A stretch of 64,000 bases of DNA from Primulina eburnea (lineage: Eukaryota > Streptophyta > Magnoliopsida > Lamiales > Gesneriaceae). Both the position numbers and the translations under genes were made by a program. The notes under the pieces were generated by a model that did no database searches, was not told where the DNA came from, and was given only the letters and a program-made list of their open reading frames with translations. Where the stretch lies: NCBI RefSeq assembly GCF_022965805.1, contig NC_133101.1, forward strand, positions 45,297,642 to 45,361,641, written 5' to 3'. This document shows positions 46,195-58,400 of this stretch, in pieces (the first letter of the stretch is position 1; the number at the start of each line of letters is the position of its first letter).

Positions 46195-47836
46195 ATTTGA
46201 TTTTTTTTGTATTTTTCAATGCATGAGGGAATGGTGGTGACACTGTCTGTTGAACCTCCTCTTCGGAAGTTATGGGTTCCACTTTCTTACCCTTTGAAGT
46301 TGATTTATCATCATATTCAGAAGGTTCAAGAATGGATTTTTCCACAACCTTACCACTTCGAAGGGTAATAACAGATTTTACCTGATCCATCGGTTGAGTT
46401 CCAGAAGTTCCAGTTTGTGAATGATGATCCTTGGGATTAGGCAGAGGTTGTGAAAGAAATTTACCTTTTTCATGAACATTAAGTGTAGATGCAAATTTAG
46501 CAAGAGTATCTTTCAAATCTGTCATGGTTTGAGCAGTTTGAGTATTGATAGACTCTTGCTTTGCAATGAAAGAATTCAATGTATCTTCCAAATTTCTTTT
46601 AGGTGGAGGAACATAAGGTGCATAATTTTGAAAATTTTGTTGATTTTGAAAATGTGGTTGCGGAAATTGTGCAACATTATCATTCCTCCAACTAAAATTT
46701 GGATGATTTCGCCAACCTGGATTGTAATTTTGAGAAAATGGTTCAAAATTTGGCCTTTTGAAATTGTTCAAAACATTGACTTGTTCTTGGAGACATTCTT
46801 TAAAAGAGGGTAAAGTGGGACAATCTTTTGTAAAATGATCACTTGTATCACAGATGTGACACACAATTTCTTGAACAGATTTTAATTGACCCTTCTTTTT
46901 CAATTCAAGTGCTTCAACTTTTCTTGCCAAAGAGGTAAATCTAGCTTGAAGATCATGTTCATCTTTGAGAGTGTACATACCTCGACCAGATGTAGGAGAT
47001 TGAATCTTGTTTGATGGTTCGATTGTACCTATAGTGTCCCAATTTTGAGCATTTTCAGCTAATGAATCGAGATACTCAATTGCCTCGTTTGGATCTTTAT
47101 CTTCAAATGTTCCATTACACATAAATTCAACAATTTGCCTATCTTTAGGTGTTAAGCCTTCATAAAATTGAGAAACAACTCTCCAAATTTCAAAACCATG
47201 ATGTGGACAAAGATTAAGCAATTCTTTGTATCTATCCCAACACTGATAAAAAGTTTCTCCTTGTTTTTGAGTGAAAGTGATGATTTGTCTTTTGAAAGAA
47301 TTTGTTCTATGAGATGGAAAAAACTTTTTCAAAAATTGTTGTTGCAATTCATCCCAAGTTCGAATGGATCCCGATCTAAGATTTTGTAGCCAATTTTTAG
47401 CTTTATCTTTTAAAGAAAAAGGAAAAAGCTTAAGTCGAATGGTGTTCATGCTACACTTTAGATCATTATATGTGTTGCACACTTCTGCAAACTCTCGTAA
47501 ATGCATGTATGGATTTTCAGAATCTAAGCCATGAAAATTGGGTAAAAGTTGGATAATACCAGGCTTAAAATTAAAATGAGATGCATCAGGGGGAAAAACT
47601 AGACATGAAGGTGCACTAGTACGTGTAGGATTCATGTGATCTCTAAGTGTTCTTCGTCTATCATGATCATGTTGAGATTGAATTTCATCTTCATTTTCTT
47701 GGATGGGTTCTTCCGCCATGTTTTGTAAAAATAAAGGGTTATTTCGAATGAGTCGACCACTAAGTGTACGTGACCAAATGCTCATGCAAATGCAAATGCA
47801 AAAGAATAAAAACACACAAAAGCAATAAAAATTCAA
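46184..47836 (-). CDS. gag: Athila Gag
   Basis: 550 codons from the first Met; the Met at 47719 (MAEEPIQENEDE) is the better start, because the upstream residues are hydrophobic leader translation. The capsid-type domain carries FHGLDSENPYMHLREFAEVC and DKAKNWLQNL, and RQIITFTQKQGETFYQCW lies in the second half. A CX2CX4HX4C knuckle (CHICDTSDHFTKDC) is near residue 325 of the long frame. The Gln/Asn/Pro-rich tail is typical. The end runs out of frame at an A8 run instead of continuing into protease. Confidence 0.9.
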   Translation of the reverse strand: MNFYCFCVFLFFCICICMSIWSRTLSGRLIRNNPLFLQNMAEEPIQENEDEIQSQHDHDRRRTLRDHMNPTRTSAPSCLVFPPDASHFNFKPGIIQLLPNFHGLDSENPYMHLREFAEVCNTYNDLKCSMNTIRLKLFPFSLKDKAKNWLQNLRSGSIRTWDELQQQFLKKFFPSHRTNSFKRQIITFTQKQGETFYQCWDRYKELLNLCPHHGFEIWRVVSQFYEGLTPKDRQIVEFMCNGTFEDKDPNEAIEYLDSLAENAQNWDTIGTIEPSNKIQSPTSGRGMYTLKDEHDLQARFTSLARKVEALELKKKGQLKSVQEIVCHICDTSDHFTKDCPTLPSFKECLQEQVNVLNNFKRPNFEPFSQNYNPGWRNHPNFSWRNDNVAQFPQPHFQNQQNFQNYAPYVPPPKRNLEDTLNSFIAKQESINTQTAQTMTDLKDTLAKFASTLNVHEKGKFLSQPLPNPKDHHSQTGTSGTQPMDQVKSVITLRSGKVVEKSILEPSEYDDKSTSKGKKVEPITSEEEVQQTVSPPFPHALKNTKKIKFEF

Positions 47837-47892
47837 ATAAAGAAAAATAAACTATAAACAAAATTAAATAGACTTGAAATTAAATTATACTT

Positions 47893-47909
47893 CCCCGGCA
47901 ACGGCGACA
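47893..47909 (-). promoter_or_regulatory. Primer-binding site of Athila (tRNA-Asp type)
   Basis: The minus strand reads TGTCGCCGTTGCCGGGG, one mismatch from the common Athila site TGGCGCCGTTGCCGGGG, which pairs with tRNA-Asp. It lies six bases inside the 5' LTR end. Confidence 0.85.
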
Positions 47910-47915
47910 AAAACT

Positions 47916-49493
47916 TGTCGCGACTTTGATTGTTGCACTCCCAAGAGCAGGTTGTCCACAAGTAATATAATTCGGTGAGTCCGAATATCGTATCCACAGG
48001 GAAGCTAAGGTAATTACAAGTCCACTACAATGTCTTTTTGTTTTGTTTTTGTTTTTGTTTCTTTTTAATTTTAACTGTTTCAATATTTAATGGGTAAATT
48101 TTAATTGTTCAAATAATTTAAGTAGTTGAGATTAAAGGATCCACTCTTGGTATTTTAATAAAGTTAACATTAACGAACAATATTGAAACCCACTTAATAA
48201 AATGGTTCCAATATATTAAATAATCATATTTATATTATGTTATAAATTATTATCTCATAAATATATAATATATACCAAAACTTATAAATGTGGTCAAGTA
48301 TTTATTGTGCTATATATATATTTGTAAACACTGAATCAAGGTTCCCACTTTAAATGGTTGGTAAAACCAAACTAACATTTAAATGGTACCAAGAAAATAT
48401 TATTATGATATATTTAAATATAGTAAATCAAGGAATCCAAGTTAAATTGTTGGTAAAACCAAACTAACATTTAAATGGTTTCAAGAATTTAATATTATAA
48501 TATATTTATATATAATAAATCAAGACATCCACTTTAAATGGTTGGTAATACCAAACTAACATTTAAATGGTTCCAAGAATTTAGTGTAACATATAGCAAC
48601 AATAAATCAAAACTCCCACTTATAAGTAGGGTATAAAAATACTTAAAGAAATAAATATAACTTAAACAATAAATAATGATTAAATAATATAAAACATAGA
48701 TTCTTACCTTTTAATAACCTTATTATCATGCCAAGAGTTTCACCTTATCATCTCAACTTTAGGAAGTTAGCTATTCATTATTCAAAGTGTAAAACATTGA
48801 ATATGAAATTAACATGCTAATTATATTTAAATGAAGAAATAAAAGAAAAATATAGAGAGAAATATTATGAACTCAAAGGTTTGTTCATAGAATGAGGGAT
48901 ATCTCAATACATTACAATGCACCCCTTTTTATAGCCAAATTTGGGGAGACAACCACAAATAAAATATTATTTTTTACACATAAGTCTTCATTGGTGTTCC
49001 AAGAAATTAATATTATATTACACATCACTTTTGAAAATCTTCTTCTCCGAATTTGCTTCTTCACATAAAATGAAACATGTGGATAATTGAGTTGTCTAGT
49101 TGTGGTATTTTTTTCAGAATATTTGACCAAGTAATTTGAGAGATATGGTCAAAATACTAGAGTATGGTAAAACTGCTACTCCTTTGGTAACTTTAATTGT
49201 TGCTTAATTTGATCCCACTTGTGAGAGGATTTTTATCTTATGCATGGCAACAATGTTGTAGATCTTATAATCAACTTTCTACAGGTCCAAGAATCATCTT
49301 AATCCCATTTGCAACGCCAAGGTTATTCTTGTTTTATCGAACCTGTAAAAAATAGTAAAAACTTATAATTACACAACAACTTATATTTTATACAATTTAT
49401 TATAAAACATATAATATTTAAACATTTAATAAAACAAAACTATATATTTATATTATAAAACATTTAATTAATGTACAATTTTTATGTTTATCA
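47916..49493 (-). repeat. 5' LTR of Athila element
   Basis: On the minus strand TGATAAACATAAA to AAAGTCGCGACA; the outer end adjoins TACTT. It carries the same 92-bp units as the 3' LTR (from about 48332). About 20 substitutions and two small indels against the 3' LTR by eye. Confidence 0.93.
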
Positions 49494-49760
49494 TACTTCT
49501 TGAATTATTATTCCAGATTGGAATCAGAATCAATAGAAGAAAAATGATTTAGAATGAAGATTATTACGCTGTTGAAAATCCAGTAGAGTTATTAGGGCAT
49601 CGAAGAGGCTACCTGGAAGATTGAGTCTGATATGAGGTAGCAATGTTCAGAGTTATTACATTGAAAGGAGTTATGACTGGTTCTATTATACATTTCTTTC
49701 TTTATCTAATTTGATTGTCTGTGATTTCGGGGACGAAATCATATCTAAAATGGGGAGAAA
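49494..49760 (+). pseudogene. Tekay A chromodomain end, dyad and polypurine tract
   Basis: Right of the Athila insertion the Tekay A pol resumes with chromodomain codons (EEATWKIESDMR, about 49594-49629) among stops. The dyad GATTTCGGGGACGAAATC (49723-49740) and the purine tract AAAATGGGGAGAAA (49747-49760) then lead into the LTR. Confidence 0.8.
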
Positions 49761-51607
49761 TGTAATGCCCGAGATTTAATTGTTGTAACCAGAAGTTGAT
49801 TAATTGACAGAATTGAGATATTAGGAGTTAAAATAAGACGTGAAAAGAGAACCGGGCGTTGGTGCATAACAATTCATGAAGTTTGGCAGAATGTGTGGCG
49901 CCCGAGCGGTAGGAAAAGACCGCCCGAGCGCCAATGCATTACAAGATTGAAGTTTGGACAGAAAGTCTGGCGCCCGAGCGGTGGTTTGTGACCGCCCGAG
50001 CGCCAGTGTTTAACACGCCGAGGCTTGGACAGAAGGCTCCGCGCCAGAGCGGTAGAGATTGACCGCCCGAGCGCCGATCGAGATTCAAGAAAAATGAGCC
50101 ACGTTTCATTAACATGCAAATGGATATATATTTATATATATGTACGTTCTTGCAATTGGATATACAGAAACGAAAAAGAAAGATCGAGAAAGCTTTCAGA
50201 AAATCCTTACGCCTTTATATCTTGATCCGTCCGTCCGATTTTTAATCCTACTACGGTATTGAGTTCTTATCGATGCAGGCTACAACCGGACGTAAGTTTT
50301 GTTACGTTTAGACATGATTTGAAATTATGATATTGTCAGAATGGAATATGAATCAGATATAGTGTTTCTGCTACAGTAAACATTGTATAATTGAAGTCAA
50401 ATTGACGAGTAGATTGTTTATACAATGGTTATGATTTTCAGAATAAATTTGATTGAGATTCGATATCAGATTGGTAGTATTATTCAGATTATGAGTTGTA
50501 ATGATACTGATTAGGAATTCTGGTATTATATCTGTGATGTTGAGATTGACGGGGTTATTGAGACTGTAATGTTATGCCGTCGATTAATATTGATCAGATT
50601 CAGTATTGATTGAGATTGTATTCTTATGTCACTGACATTAATCAGATTGTGTTTGATTTGAGTATTTATCAGAACAGGTTTTGAATTGAGTTATGTACCG
50701 ATATTGTAATTATATGATTGTCATTGCCAGACGGGGTATGGACAGATCAGAATACAAGACTTCGTCTTCGTCAGACCGGGAAGAAAAACGTATAAATAAA
50801 TGTTGATTCGGGATTGCACAACTCGAGTTAGGTTTGACTTGAGTTTCCCTAAATCACATACTTTATTTTATTGCATTGTTATTTGCAAATTATCAGATTG
50901 ATATGTTTAGCTTATTGAATTATAGCAGAGCAAGAGTTTGAGTCTAGGACAGATCAGCCTAGCTAGGGCAGAACCGCCGAGTCTTTGTCAGAACCGCTAA
51001 GACTCTAGACTTACGGTGTATCGATGAGCTTATATGTAGAACGACTTCTATTGTAGACATTCGATATAGCATACTGAAGTCTAAATTAGATCGGGATCCC
51101 TAGGTTAGAAATAAGTTAAGATAAGATAATAAGTCATTGACTTAAATACAGATTTGTATTGATTCATGTAATCAGATTGGATACATGTCTTAATAATTGT
51201 TTATGCTTTTATATATGTTTATATTAAATGCATATGTATACATTGTTTATACTGGGATATGTATATCTCACCGGAGTTATCCGGCTGTTGTCTTGTTTGT
51301 ATGTGTGCATGACAACAGGTGGGGCAGGATCAGGGTCAAGAGGATGATGAGAGATCGAGATTAGAGTGGTGATTCTGGACTTGGATGTAGACTTGGTTTA
51401 ATACTTGAAATTTAGTAGTTGAACCTTAGACTAATTTGAATAATTGTTGTAAATTATTGTACTTTTATACTGAGATGTATATTAGTTGAATTCCATTACG
51501 TTCCGCAATTATATTTTAAAAAGAAAAATTTTTAGACCCTGTTTATTTTAATTAATAATTAAATCCCAAAGATGTTTAAGAAGATGATTAGCGTCCGGGT
51601 CCCCACA
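49761..51607 (+). repeat. 3' LTR of Tekay A
   Basis: TGTAATGCCCGAG to GGTCCCCACA, 1847 bp. Three GC-rich units with GGCGCCCGAGCGGT and ACCGCCCGAGCGCC arms (about 49898-50077) lie just before an AT-rich TATA region (ATATATATTTATATATATG, about 50123-50141). Bases 50240-51540 show nothing but LTR sequence. The end adjoins EVE-B. Confidence 0.85.
49898..50077. repeat. GC-rich dyad units in the Tekay A LTR
   Basis: Three units spaced about 70 bp apart, each with GGCGCCCGAGCGGT or a variant, an 8-10 base loop, and ACCGCCCGAGCGCC. The arms could pair as hairpins. They sit directly upstream of the AT-rich TATA region. Confidence 0.85.
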
Positions 51608-52495
51608 AGTTTCAACTATTTTACCCCATTGGGGATTAGCAAGCATAAGACAAGGAAGATTTTTAACTTTTTCCTTAATATTTTTAACAACTATAGTATG
51701 TCTTTCAGACCAAGGTAAAGGATTTTTCTTTAACCTATCATATAAGATAGCCGAATCTTTAGTAAGATCTTTTATATAAGGAGAAATATAATTTAAACTT
51801 CCTAAAAATCTTTGTAACTGAGTTTTATCAGTTATTATATCTGGAAATTTCGATCCAAATTCTATGCTTCTTTGAATAGGAATTATTTTTCCTTTCTCAA
51901 TCATATGACCAAGAAAACTAATATTAGTTTGAAACAAAATCATTTTATATTTTGAAATAACAAGACCATTTTGAATAACAATATTTTTAAACATTTCTAA
52001 ATGTTTAAAATGTGTTTCAATATAATTGGAAAACACTAAGATATCATCAATATAAACAATTATAAAATTGCTGTAATTATAAAAAATATAATTCATAATT
52101 TGTTGAAATTCTGAAGGGGTATTTTTAAGGCCAAATGGCATTACTGTCCATTCATAATGTCCTATTGGAACATTAAAAGCAGTTTTATATCTATCAGATT
52201 CTTTTATTTGAATCTTCCAAAATCCTGATTTTAAATCAAATTTTGAAAATATGATTGCATGCACTATTCTATCTAATAAATATTTTTTATTAGGAATAGG
52301 ATGGCTAATCCATTTTAAAACCTTATTAAGGGGTTTATAATTTATGATTAATCTAGGAACACCTCTTTCTTGTTCAGAATGTTTATTAACATAGAAAGCA
52401 GTACATAACCAAGGAGATTGAGAAGGTTTTATTAAACCTTTATCTAGTAAAGAATGAATCTCATTCTTGCACAATTCTAAATATTCAGAATTCAT
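51608..52495 (-). pseudogene. EVE-B reverse transcriptase fragment
   Basis: Open frame with the whole RT palm: LIKPSQSPW, VPRLIINYKPLNK, FDLKSGFWKIQI, VYIDDILVFS. It lacks RNase H because Tekay A cut it; the last 19 codons of the open frame (to 51548) are LTR sequence read on the minus strand. Upstream coding continues past the Met at 52495 without a stop nearby, so this start is not natural. Confidence 0.85.
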
Positions 52496-52978
52496 TTGAC
52501 AAGGACGAGCCTTGGTTGGAATATTTTTTTCATCAAAATTTTCTTCATATGGAAGAGATATAATATGCTTCTTTCTATTCCAAAAAACATTTGGTAAATC
52601 ATTAAATATTTCTAATGAAAATTTATTATAAATAATTTTTATTTTTTCCTGTAATTTAGGATTCTGTAATTTATCATCTATTGTAAGAAATTTTATTTCT
52701 TCTTTTAAAGAATTTATTTGAAAGGTTTTTCTTTCAATCTGTTCTTGTAATTCATTTAAAATTCTATGAACATGTTTAGTTATAAACTGAAAAGAAATAG
52801 GATTACCTTGATAAGTTCCTATTATACCTGTTTCATCAACATAAGTTAAAATATAAATTTGATAAATAAAAGGGAGACCAAGTATAAGTTGACTAGAAAT
52901 ATCTTTCGCTAATAAAAAACTGGTTTGAATACAGTTTTTATCTTTGCAAATATAAGCTTTAGGTAATCTATAATTTAT

Positions 52979-53587
52979 TTATAAAGGTTCTCCTCCTGCA
53001 TGAGAAAGAGAATGAGTAGTTTTATGAAAAAATTTTGTAGGAATTAATTCTTCCTGTATAACATTTAAATCTGCACCACTATCTATCATAGCAATGAAAT
53101 TCTTTTTATAAGAATTATCAATTAATAAAGTAATATTAGTATACCATTTTTGAGATATTATCATACTTAAAACAGATAAATGTTTCTGATTATTATCAGG
53201 AAATGAAATATCTTGAATATTTTCAAAACTTTCAGAAATTGAATTATTATTATTTTCAATAACTGAAATACGATAGTTTAAACTATTATTGTTGTGATGT
53301 AAAATTTTTACTTGTTCTTTAAGATTATTAATCTCTTTAACTAAATTCTGTATAGTAACTGGATTTTGTTGAATATATTTTTTCTGTAAAAGATTTTTAA
53401 CTTCTTTCATAGAATAAGCTTGTTCTTGTTTAACAAGAATGTTATTATCATTATTACTTATTGAAGCAGTATTCTCCATTTGATCAATAATAGTAGATTT
53501 TAATACTGGATCCAAAATCATTTTAAGGAATTCTAAAATATTGTTGTTTGTTAAAACATTAATTTTTAAATCTTGAAATTGAGACAT
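52979..53587 (-). pseudogene. EVE-B coat-protein tail and protease
   Basis: Open frame of 202 codons: an Asn-rich tail with a possible coiled coil (KEINNLKEQVKILHHNNNSL), then the protease block AMIDSGADLNVIQ. The frame stops just before the flap region, where EVE-A continues. Confidence 0.8.
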
Positions 53588-55451
53588 AAGTTCATAAAAC
53601 TCATCATTTTTATTATTATCATCTATAGGACTGATACAAGATTTTCCTAGTATACAGTTATTGCATTCTTCTAAATCTGAAATATCATATTCATTATATA
53701 TAATATCTTCTGAATTATAAGCTATTATTTTAAATAATGTTTCTTTTAGATTATCATCTATATCTAAATTATTAATTTTGTTTTTAGCTCAACATTGATT
53801 AGCTTAATGTCCTGGCTTTTTACATTTTCTACAAATTATTAATTTATTTTTATTTTTATCAGCTTTCCATGATTCACGGATTTCTTTTCTTTTCTTTTTT
53901 CTGTCTTTTTCTCTATGAGACAAATGTATTTTCTTATAAGTTTTTTCATCTTTATCTTTAATTTTCTTTTTACCTTTATTAGGTAAGTCAATGCCAAATT
54001 GATCACAAAATTTACCTAGTTGTTTTTTCTCTAGTAAATTCTGTCTTTTAATTTGATTATTTAATTTTAATTCATTATAGAGAGCTAAACCCTCTTGAAT
54101 ACAAGTATTTATTAAATTTCCATATGTATAATTATCATAAGAAATATTTATATCATCTTTTCTTAAAACTTTTCTAACCATTTCAGCAAATAAGAAAGGT
54201 AAGCCATCTATAAATTTAGCTTTCCAAAGACTATTATTACAGTCTGGAATTTCATAAATACGAGATAAGAAAGTATCTTTATACCATCTAAAATCAGTAA
54301 GTAGTTTTACATTTTAAATTACTTAATAAAGTTCTAATTTGTTCACTATTATCAGTGAATTTTCCAGTAAAATGTTCAATCATAGTCATTATTAATGAAT
54401 ATACTACATTTTCTGATTGAATATTATTTTCTATCTTTATAGAATTAAAGATTTCATCTTTTTGAGAATAATGTAAATAATTGTCCCACCAACCTTTAAG
54501 TGGCCACTAAATCCTGCTGTTATCATTTTAGCAATATTTTTATCATTATTACCTGATGTTTTACAAACAGTACTATACATGAGCATTCTGTGTGCAGTAT
54601 TATAAATTTGTCTTTCACTTAAACCATCAATATTTCATTCATAAATATTTTTCCCACTATAACTATTAGCAAAAATATATTCATTTTCTTCAATAAGAAC
54701 ATCCATTGGAGTAGGTTTATTATAATAATATTTGGATGTCGTAGGTCTATCTGCCCATTTAATTTTATTAATTTTTTCATCAGAATGATTATTAATTTTT
54801 TCTAATTCTTCAAACTCTTCATTAAGAGTATTTAGATTAAAACAAATTAATATTAGTTTTGCATACACTAAAACAAATTAATATTAATTAAGAAGATTTA
54901 AATTTAAAATCATTAATATTAGGAGGGGATTGTATAGATTAAGTAGCAACAGAAACAATATTAGTTTTTGGTTCTTCTATATGAACATCTGGTTTAATTT
55001 TATTAATAGCTAAAATAATTTTATCAATACGATTTTTTAAAGAATTAATTTCTTCTCCTATAATCGTAAGATATAAATTTGTATAATTTTGTTTTTCAAT
55101 TATCTGATTTATATGTTTAACACTGATTTGTAACATATCGTTCTCAAATAATTTTGAAAAAGCAGTAAAATTTAAAATTTTATTATTCTTTTCTATTATA
55201 AAATATTGTTGAGGAGGATAAACAGATTTTTGAATCTGTCCTGAAGAAAGTTTATAATTTCATTCAAGAATAAAAATATAATCTATAATAAATGTTTTGA
55301 AAAACCAAGGAACAAATGTATTAATTTATTCTGGTTTTCACAATATTTATACAATGTTGAAACAATATATTCAAACTCTTCTTCAGAGAAACTTTTAAAG
55401 TACCAATCTCTGAACGATTCCCATTTGGGTAAATAAAATTCTGTATTGATC

Positions 55452-58400
55452 TGTGAAGGCCTCTAAAATCCTTGGTAGAAAATTTGCGGAAAATTTAAAA
55501 TTTTTCTTTTAAAATAAATGGAGTGCCTCATTCATACCAAAAACCGATAAAATGTTTAACGTTCAAAATAGCAGCAGGAAGAAATTATTACTTGCCAAAA
55601 TAACAAGTTAAAGTATTCAACAATTGATAAAATATTTGAGCATAAAAAATAAATGGCAAGTGCTGAACTGAGGTCCTCGGGTGCCACTACTGCCGACCCA
55701 AGCTGGCTCACTGGTCCCCGCCCTCGGCCCCATCCTCATCAGTACCTACAACAATCAAGTCTAGTGAGTCTAAAGACTCAACATGCATATATCGTAGATA
55801 ACAAGTAAATACTATAATAAAATTTGCATGGGATAGAATCTCATGTCATGAGGCATACTGCAAATAACTTGTACTGAGCAATTATAATACGTGCATAACT
55901 GAACTGAAAAATCATAGTAAAAATGTTTGCTCCTGAAAGGGGATCGGTTACGGTGACCGGAAGCGCAATGGAAGTTTAAAAAAATCAAATTTTTAGGGAA
56001 TAAATTTCGGCCACCACATGAATCTTGTGTAGCAAATACAAAAACACCATTATGTCATACATAGGGTGTTAAGAAATGTACCTATCAACCTCTTGAGGTT
56101 GATGTAATGGCTCCAACCAAGTTGTAAACAACTTGGCTCTTGAATGGAAGATAAATCTACAAGCTCTCCTCCTTTCTTCTTGAATCTTTCCTTCAAATTA
56201 GGCTCACCACCAACTAGGTAGATCCCCTCATATTTTGCACTAGAAAAATATGAGGATTTTTCAAAGAGAAGTGTGTGTATTCTTCAACAATTGAAGAACA
56301 CAAAAATGGAGAGAAAACTTGGAGAGAAAAGGGGTGAAGATTTCGGCCATATGGTTCTTGGGAGTGAAGTGGAAGACTTGTCTTGGTTTGTGAAAAAGTT
56401 GAGGCATAAAGTTGCATGCCATGCCTTGAAAACTCAAAAAGTAGTCTCCCAACCTTTCACCTCCCATGCATGCATATTATATGGTTTTTTATCCAAATAA
56501 AAACCATGGACTAAATTTAATTATCTCAAACATATTTGAGACTAATTAAACATTACTTGAATTTACCCAAGTCCCACTAGTTAAATAATTAATTTAAATT
56601 GAGCTCTACAAGACTCAATATAATTTAATTAATTCAACACTTGAATTAATTTAATTATTTGGACTCTACTAGGTCCACTAATGTTTAATTAATTCAACAC
56701 TTGAATTAATTTAATTTAGTCCATAATAATGTTTATGAAAATCACAATTTTCAAATACATTATTCACTTGGCCAAATTTTAATTTTAGGAACACTTCCAT
56801 AAATTAAAATTTACATTTCTCTCATAGAAGTCATACTTCTATTTTTCTTTACACTTATAAACTCATTTATAAGTCGTTCAACACATTGAACTATTTTATC
56901 CTTTATAGAAGTCATACTTCTAATTTTCCTTACGCTTATAAACTCCTTTATAAGCCGTTCAACACATTGAACTATTTTTACTTCTCAACGGGATCTAGAA
57001 AGCTAGTACTTGTGTGGCCCTCAATGGTTCATTGATACAACTAGCCGTGGGTTCACATCTCCATGTGATTCGGACTAAACATGTCCTTATATGAGCATAC
57101 CCCAATTGCTCCATTCTTACTTATCAACTCCTTGATAACAAGAACGTCAGAACTCAAGTCTGATAGTACCCAACCAATCATATTAAATGCCTAGCAGCAT
57201 CGCTTACATGATTCCCTAGGTATCAAATGATAGTGCCTGCAAGAACCATTCAATTATGGTTAGCGTACAGTACGGTCCCTTCAACTCGTATATCCCGATC
57301 GATTCTACAACCATTGGTTTATCGAGAGTTGTCAATGAATCGATACTATGTGTCATGTCGTAGTTGCATCAATGGTGTAATCTATGAAACCCATTTCATA
57401 ATTACCACCATACTCTGGCCAGAGATTTCAACCTACATACACATGATAACACATAGGATATCCATACCCGAAGGTAAGCGGTGAATCCCCGACTACAATG
57501 CATCGACTCCTATTTGTTTCGACAGAACACCCAACCTTGCAACCTGATGACCCCATGAGAGTCGGTAAACAAGTCAAAGTGTAATTCTAGCACATAGAGT
57601 CTCAATGTTGTCCCGGGTCATAAGGACTAATGGTGTACAACCATAAACCAGGACTTTTTCACTCGATAAGTGAGAACCACTTGGAAAGTCCTTTAATGGA
57701 GGGTTGTTCAGTGCACTCTACCAGGAGCACCTATCTGCATGCTCGGACATCACAATGTCCCCTACCAATGAAACATGGTACTCACATCGCAGATACTAGT
57801 CTCTAACTCGAGCGGCCTATATCCTTCTTAGCGGCGGCTGAATCGACTAGGAACCGTTTACAATATACAGTATTACAAATATGAGTTTCATGATACTCAT
57901 CATATGAGCATCTCATATTCTTTCTACTATTTGTATATTCAAGGGCTTTATCTATGCAACTAGGATGGGTATACAGATAAATATGTGCCAAAATAATAAT
58001 ATCAAATATTACTAAAATAAAGATTGCTTATACATAGAGTTTTATTGTGAACACTCGGCCAACATTTGGCTCGACGGGCACCTACTCTAACAGCTCCTTG
58101 GAGCCCTGTACTGAAATATGAAATAATTTTATGTTGAGATTATGGTCTACGCAAGTGGCCTCTGCACTGAACTGAACTGTCCGATCAATGGCGACCGGGT
58201 GGTACCAAACTGAACTGAACTGTCCGATCACTGGCGACCGGGTGGAACCAAACTGAACGGACCGGTAACTGGCTACCGGGTAAAATAATGCTCCCATGAT
58301 AGTGAATTGACCACAAGCAATATCGCATAAATATCAAAAAATAAGTATTTTCTATTTTTATGCATGTAATATAATTAAATTACTGAATTAAATATCATGT

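Larger units (their letters stand above)
30557..49493 (-). mobile_element. Athila-lineage Ty3/gypsy element carrying a LOG gene
   Basis: Flanked by TACTT (30552-30556 and 49494-49498). The 5' LTR is 47916-49493 (1578 bp) and the 3' LTR 30557-32139 (1583 bp), with about 20 substitutions by eye. A tRNA-Asp-type primer site and an Athila-type Gag and RT fix the lineage. Order on the minus strand: LTR, PBS, gag, protease, RT-RNase H, integrase, cysteine-cluster ORF (split by Tekay B), LOG ORF, polypurine tract, LTR. Without Tekay B the element is about 11.4 kb. gag-pol is broken at several points; LOG is open. It is inserted in Tekay A between the integrase and chromodomain remnants. Confidence 0.95.
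26601..51607 (+). mobile_element. Tekay A: old degenerate Tekay element, 5' LTR missing
   Basis: Plus-strand chromovirus remnant: leader (26601-26946), gag, decayed pol, chromodomain, polypurine tract and a complete 3' LTR (49761-51607). No primer site or 5' LTR is present; the leader abuts EVE-A directly. The 3' LTR is joined to EVE-B at AGTTTCAAC, a point at which EVE-B' reads uninterrupted, so the element once inserted in a viral copy and its left end was later lost. Athila with Tekay B fills 30557-49493. It is the oldest element of the nest. Confidence 0.88.
51608..55451 (-). other. Endogenous caulimovirid EVE-B (coat protein to RT)
   Basis: Minus-strand viral copy. From its 5' side at 55451: linker and coiled-coil region, coat-protein core with basic stretch (54181-53804; the knuckle starts CRKCKKPGH, then a stop), protease, RT. 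It ends inside RNase H entry at the Tekay A LTR. Several stops and shifts (for example near 54310 and 53800). The right end is cut by the LTR starting at 55452. Close in sequence to EVE-A, but a separate copy. Confidence 0.88.

Noticed and set aside
51548..51607. C-terminal extension of the EVE-B RT frame (CGDPDANHLLKHLWDLIIN)
   Set aside because: These codons are the end of the Tekay A 3' LTR read on the minus strand, not viral protein.
56214..57991. Small ORFs between 56.2 and 58.0 kb as host genes
   Set aside because: The whole stretch is one TG...CA solo LTR with GCTCC duplications.
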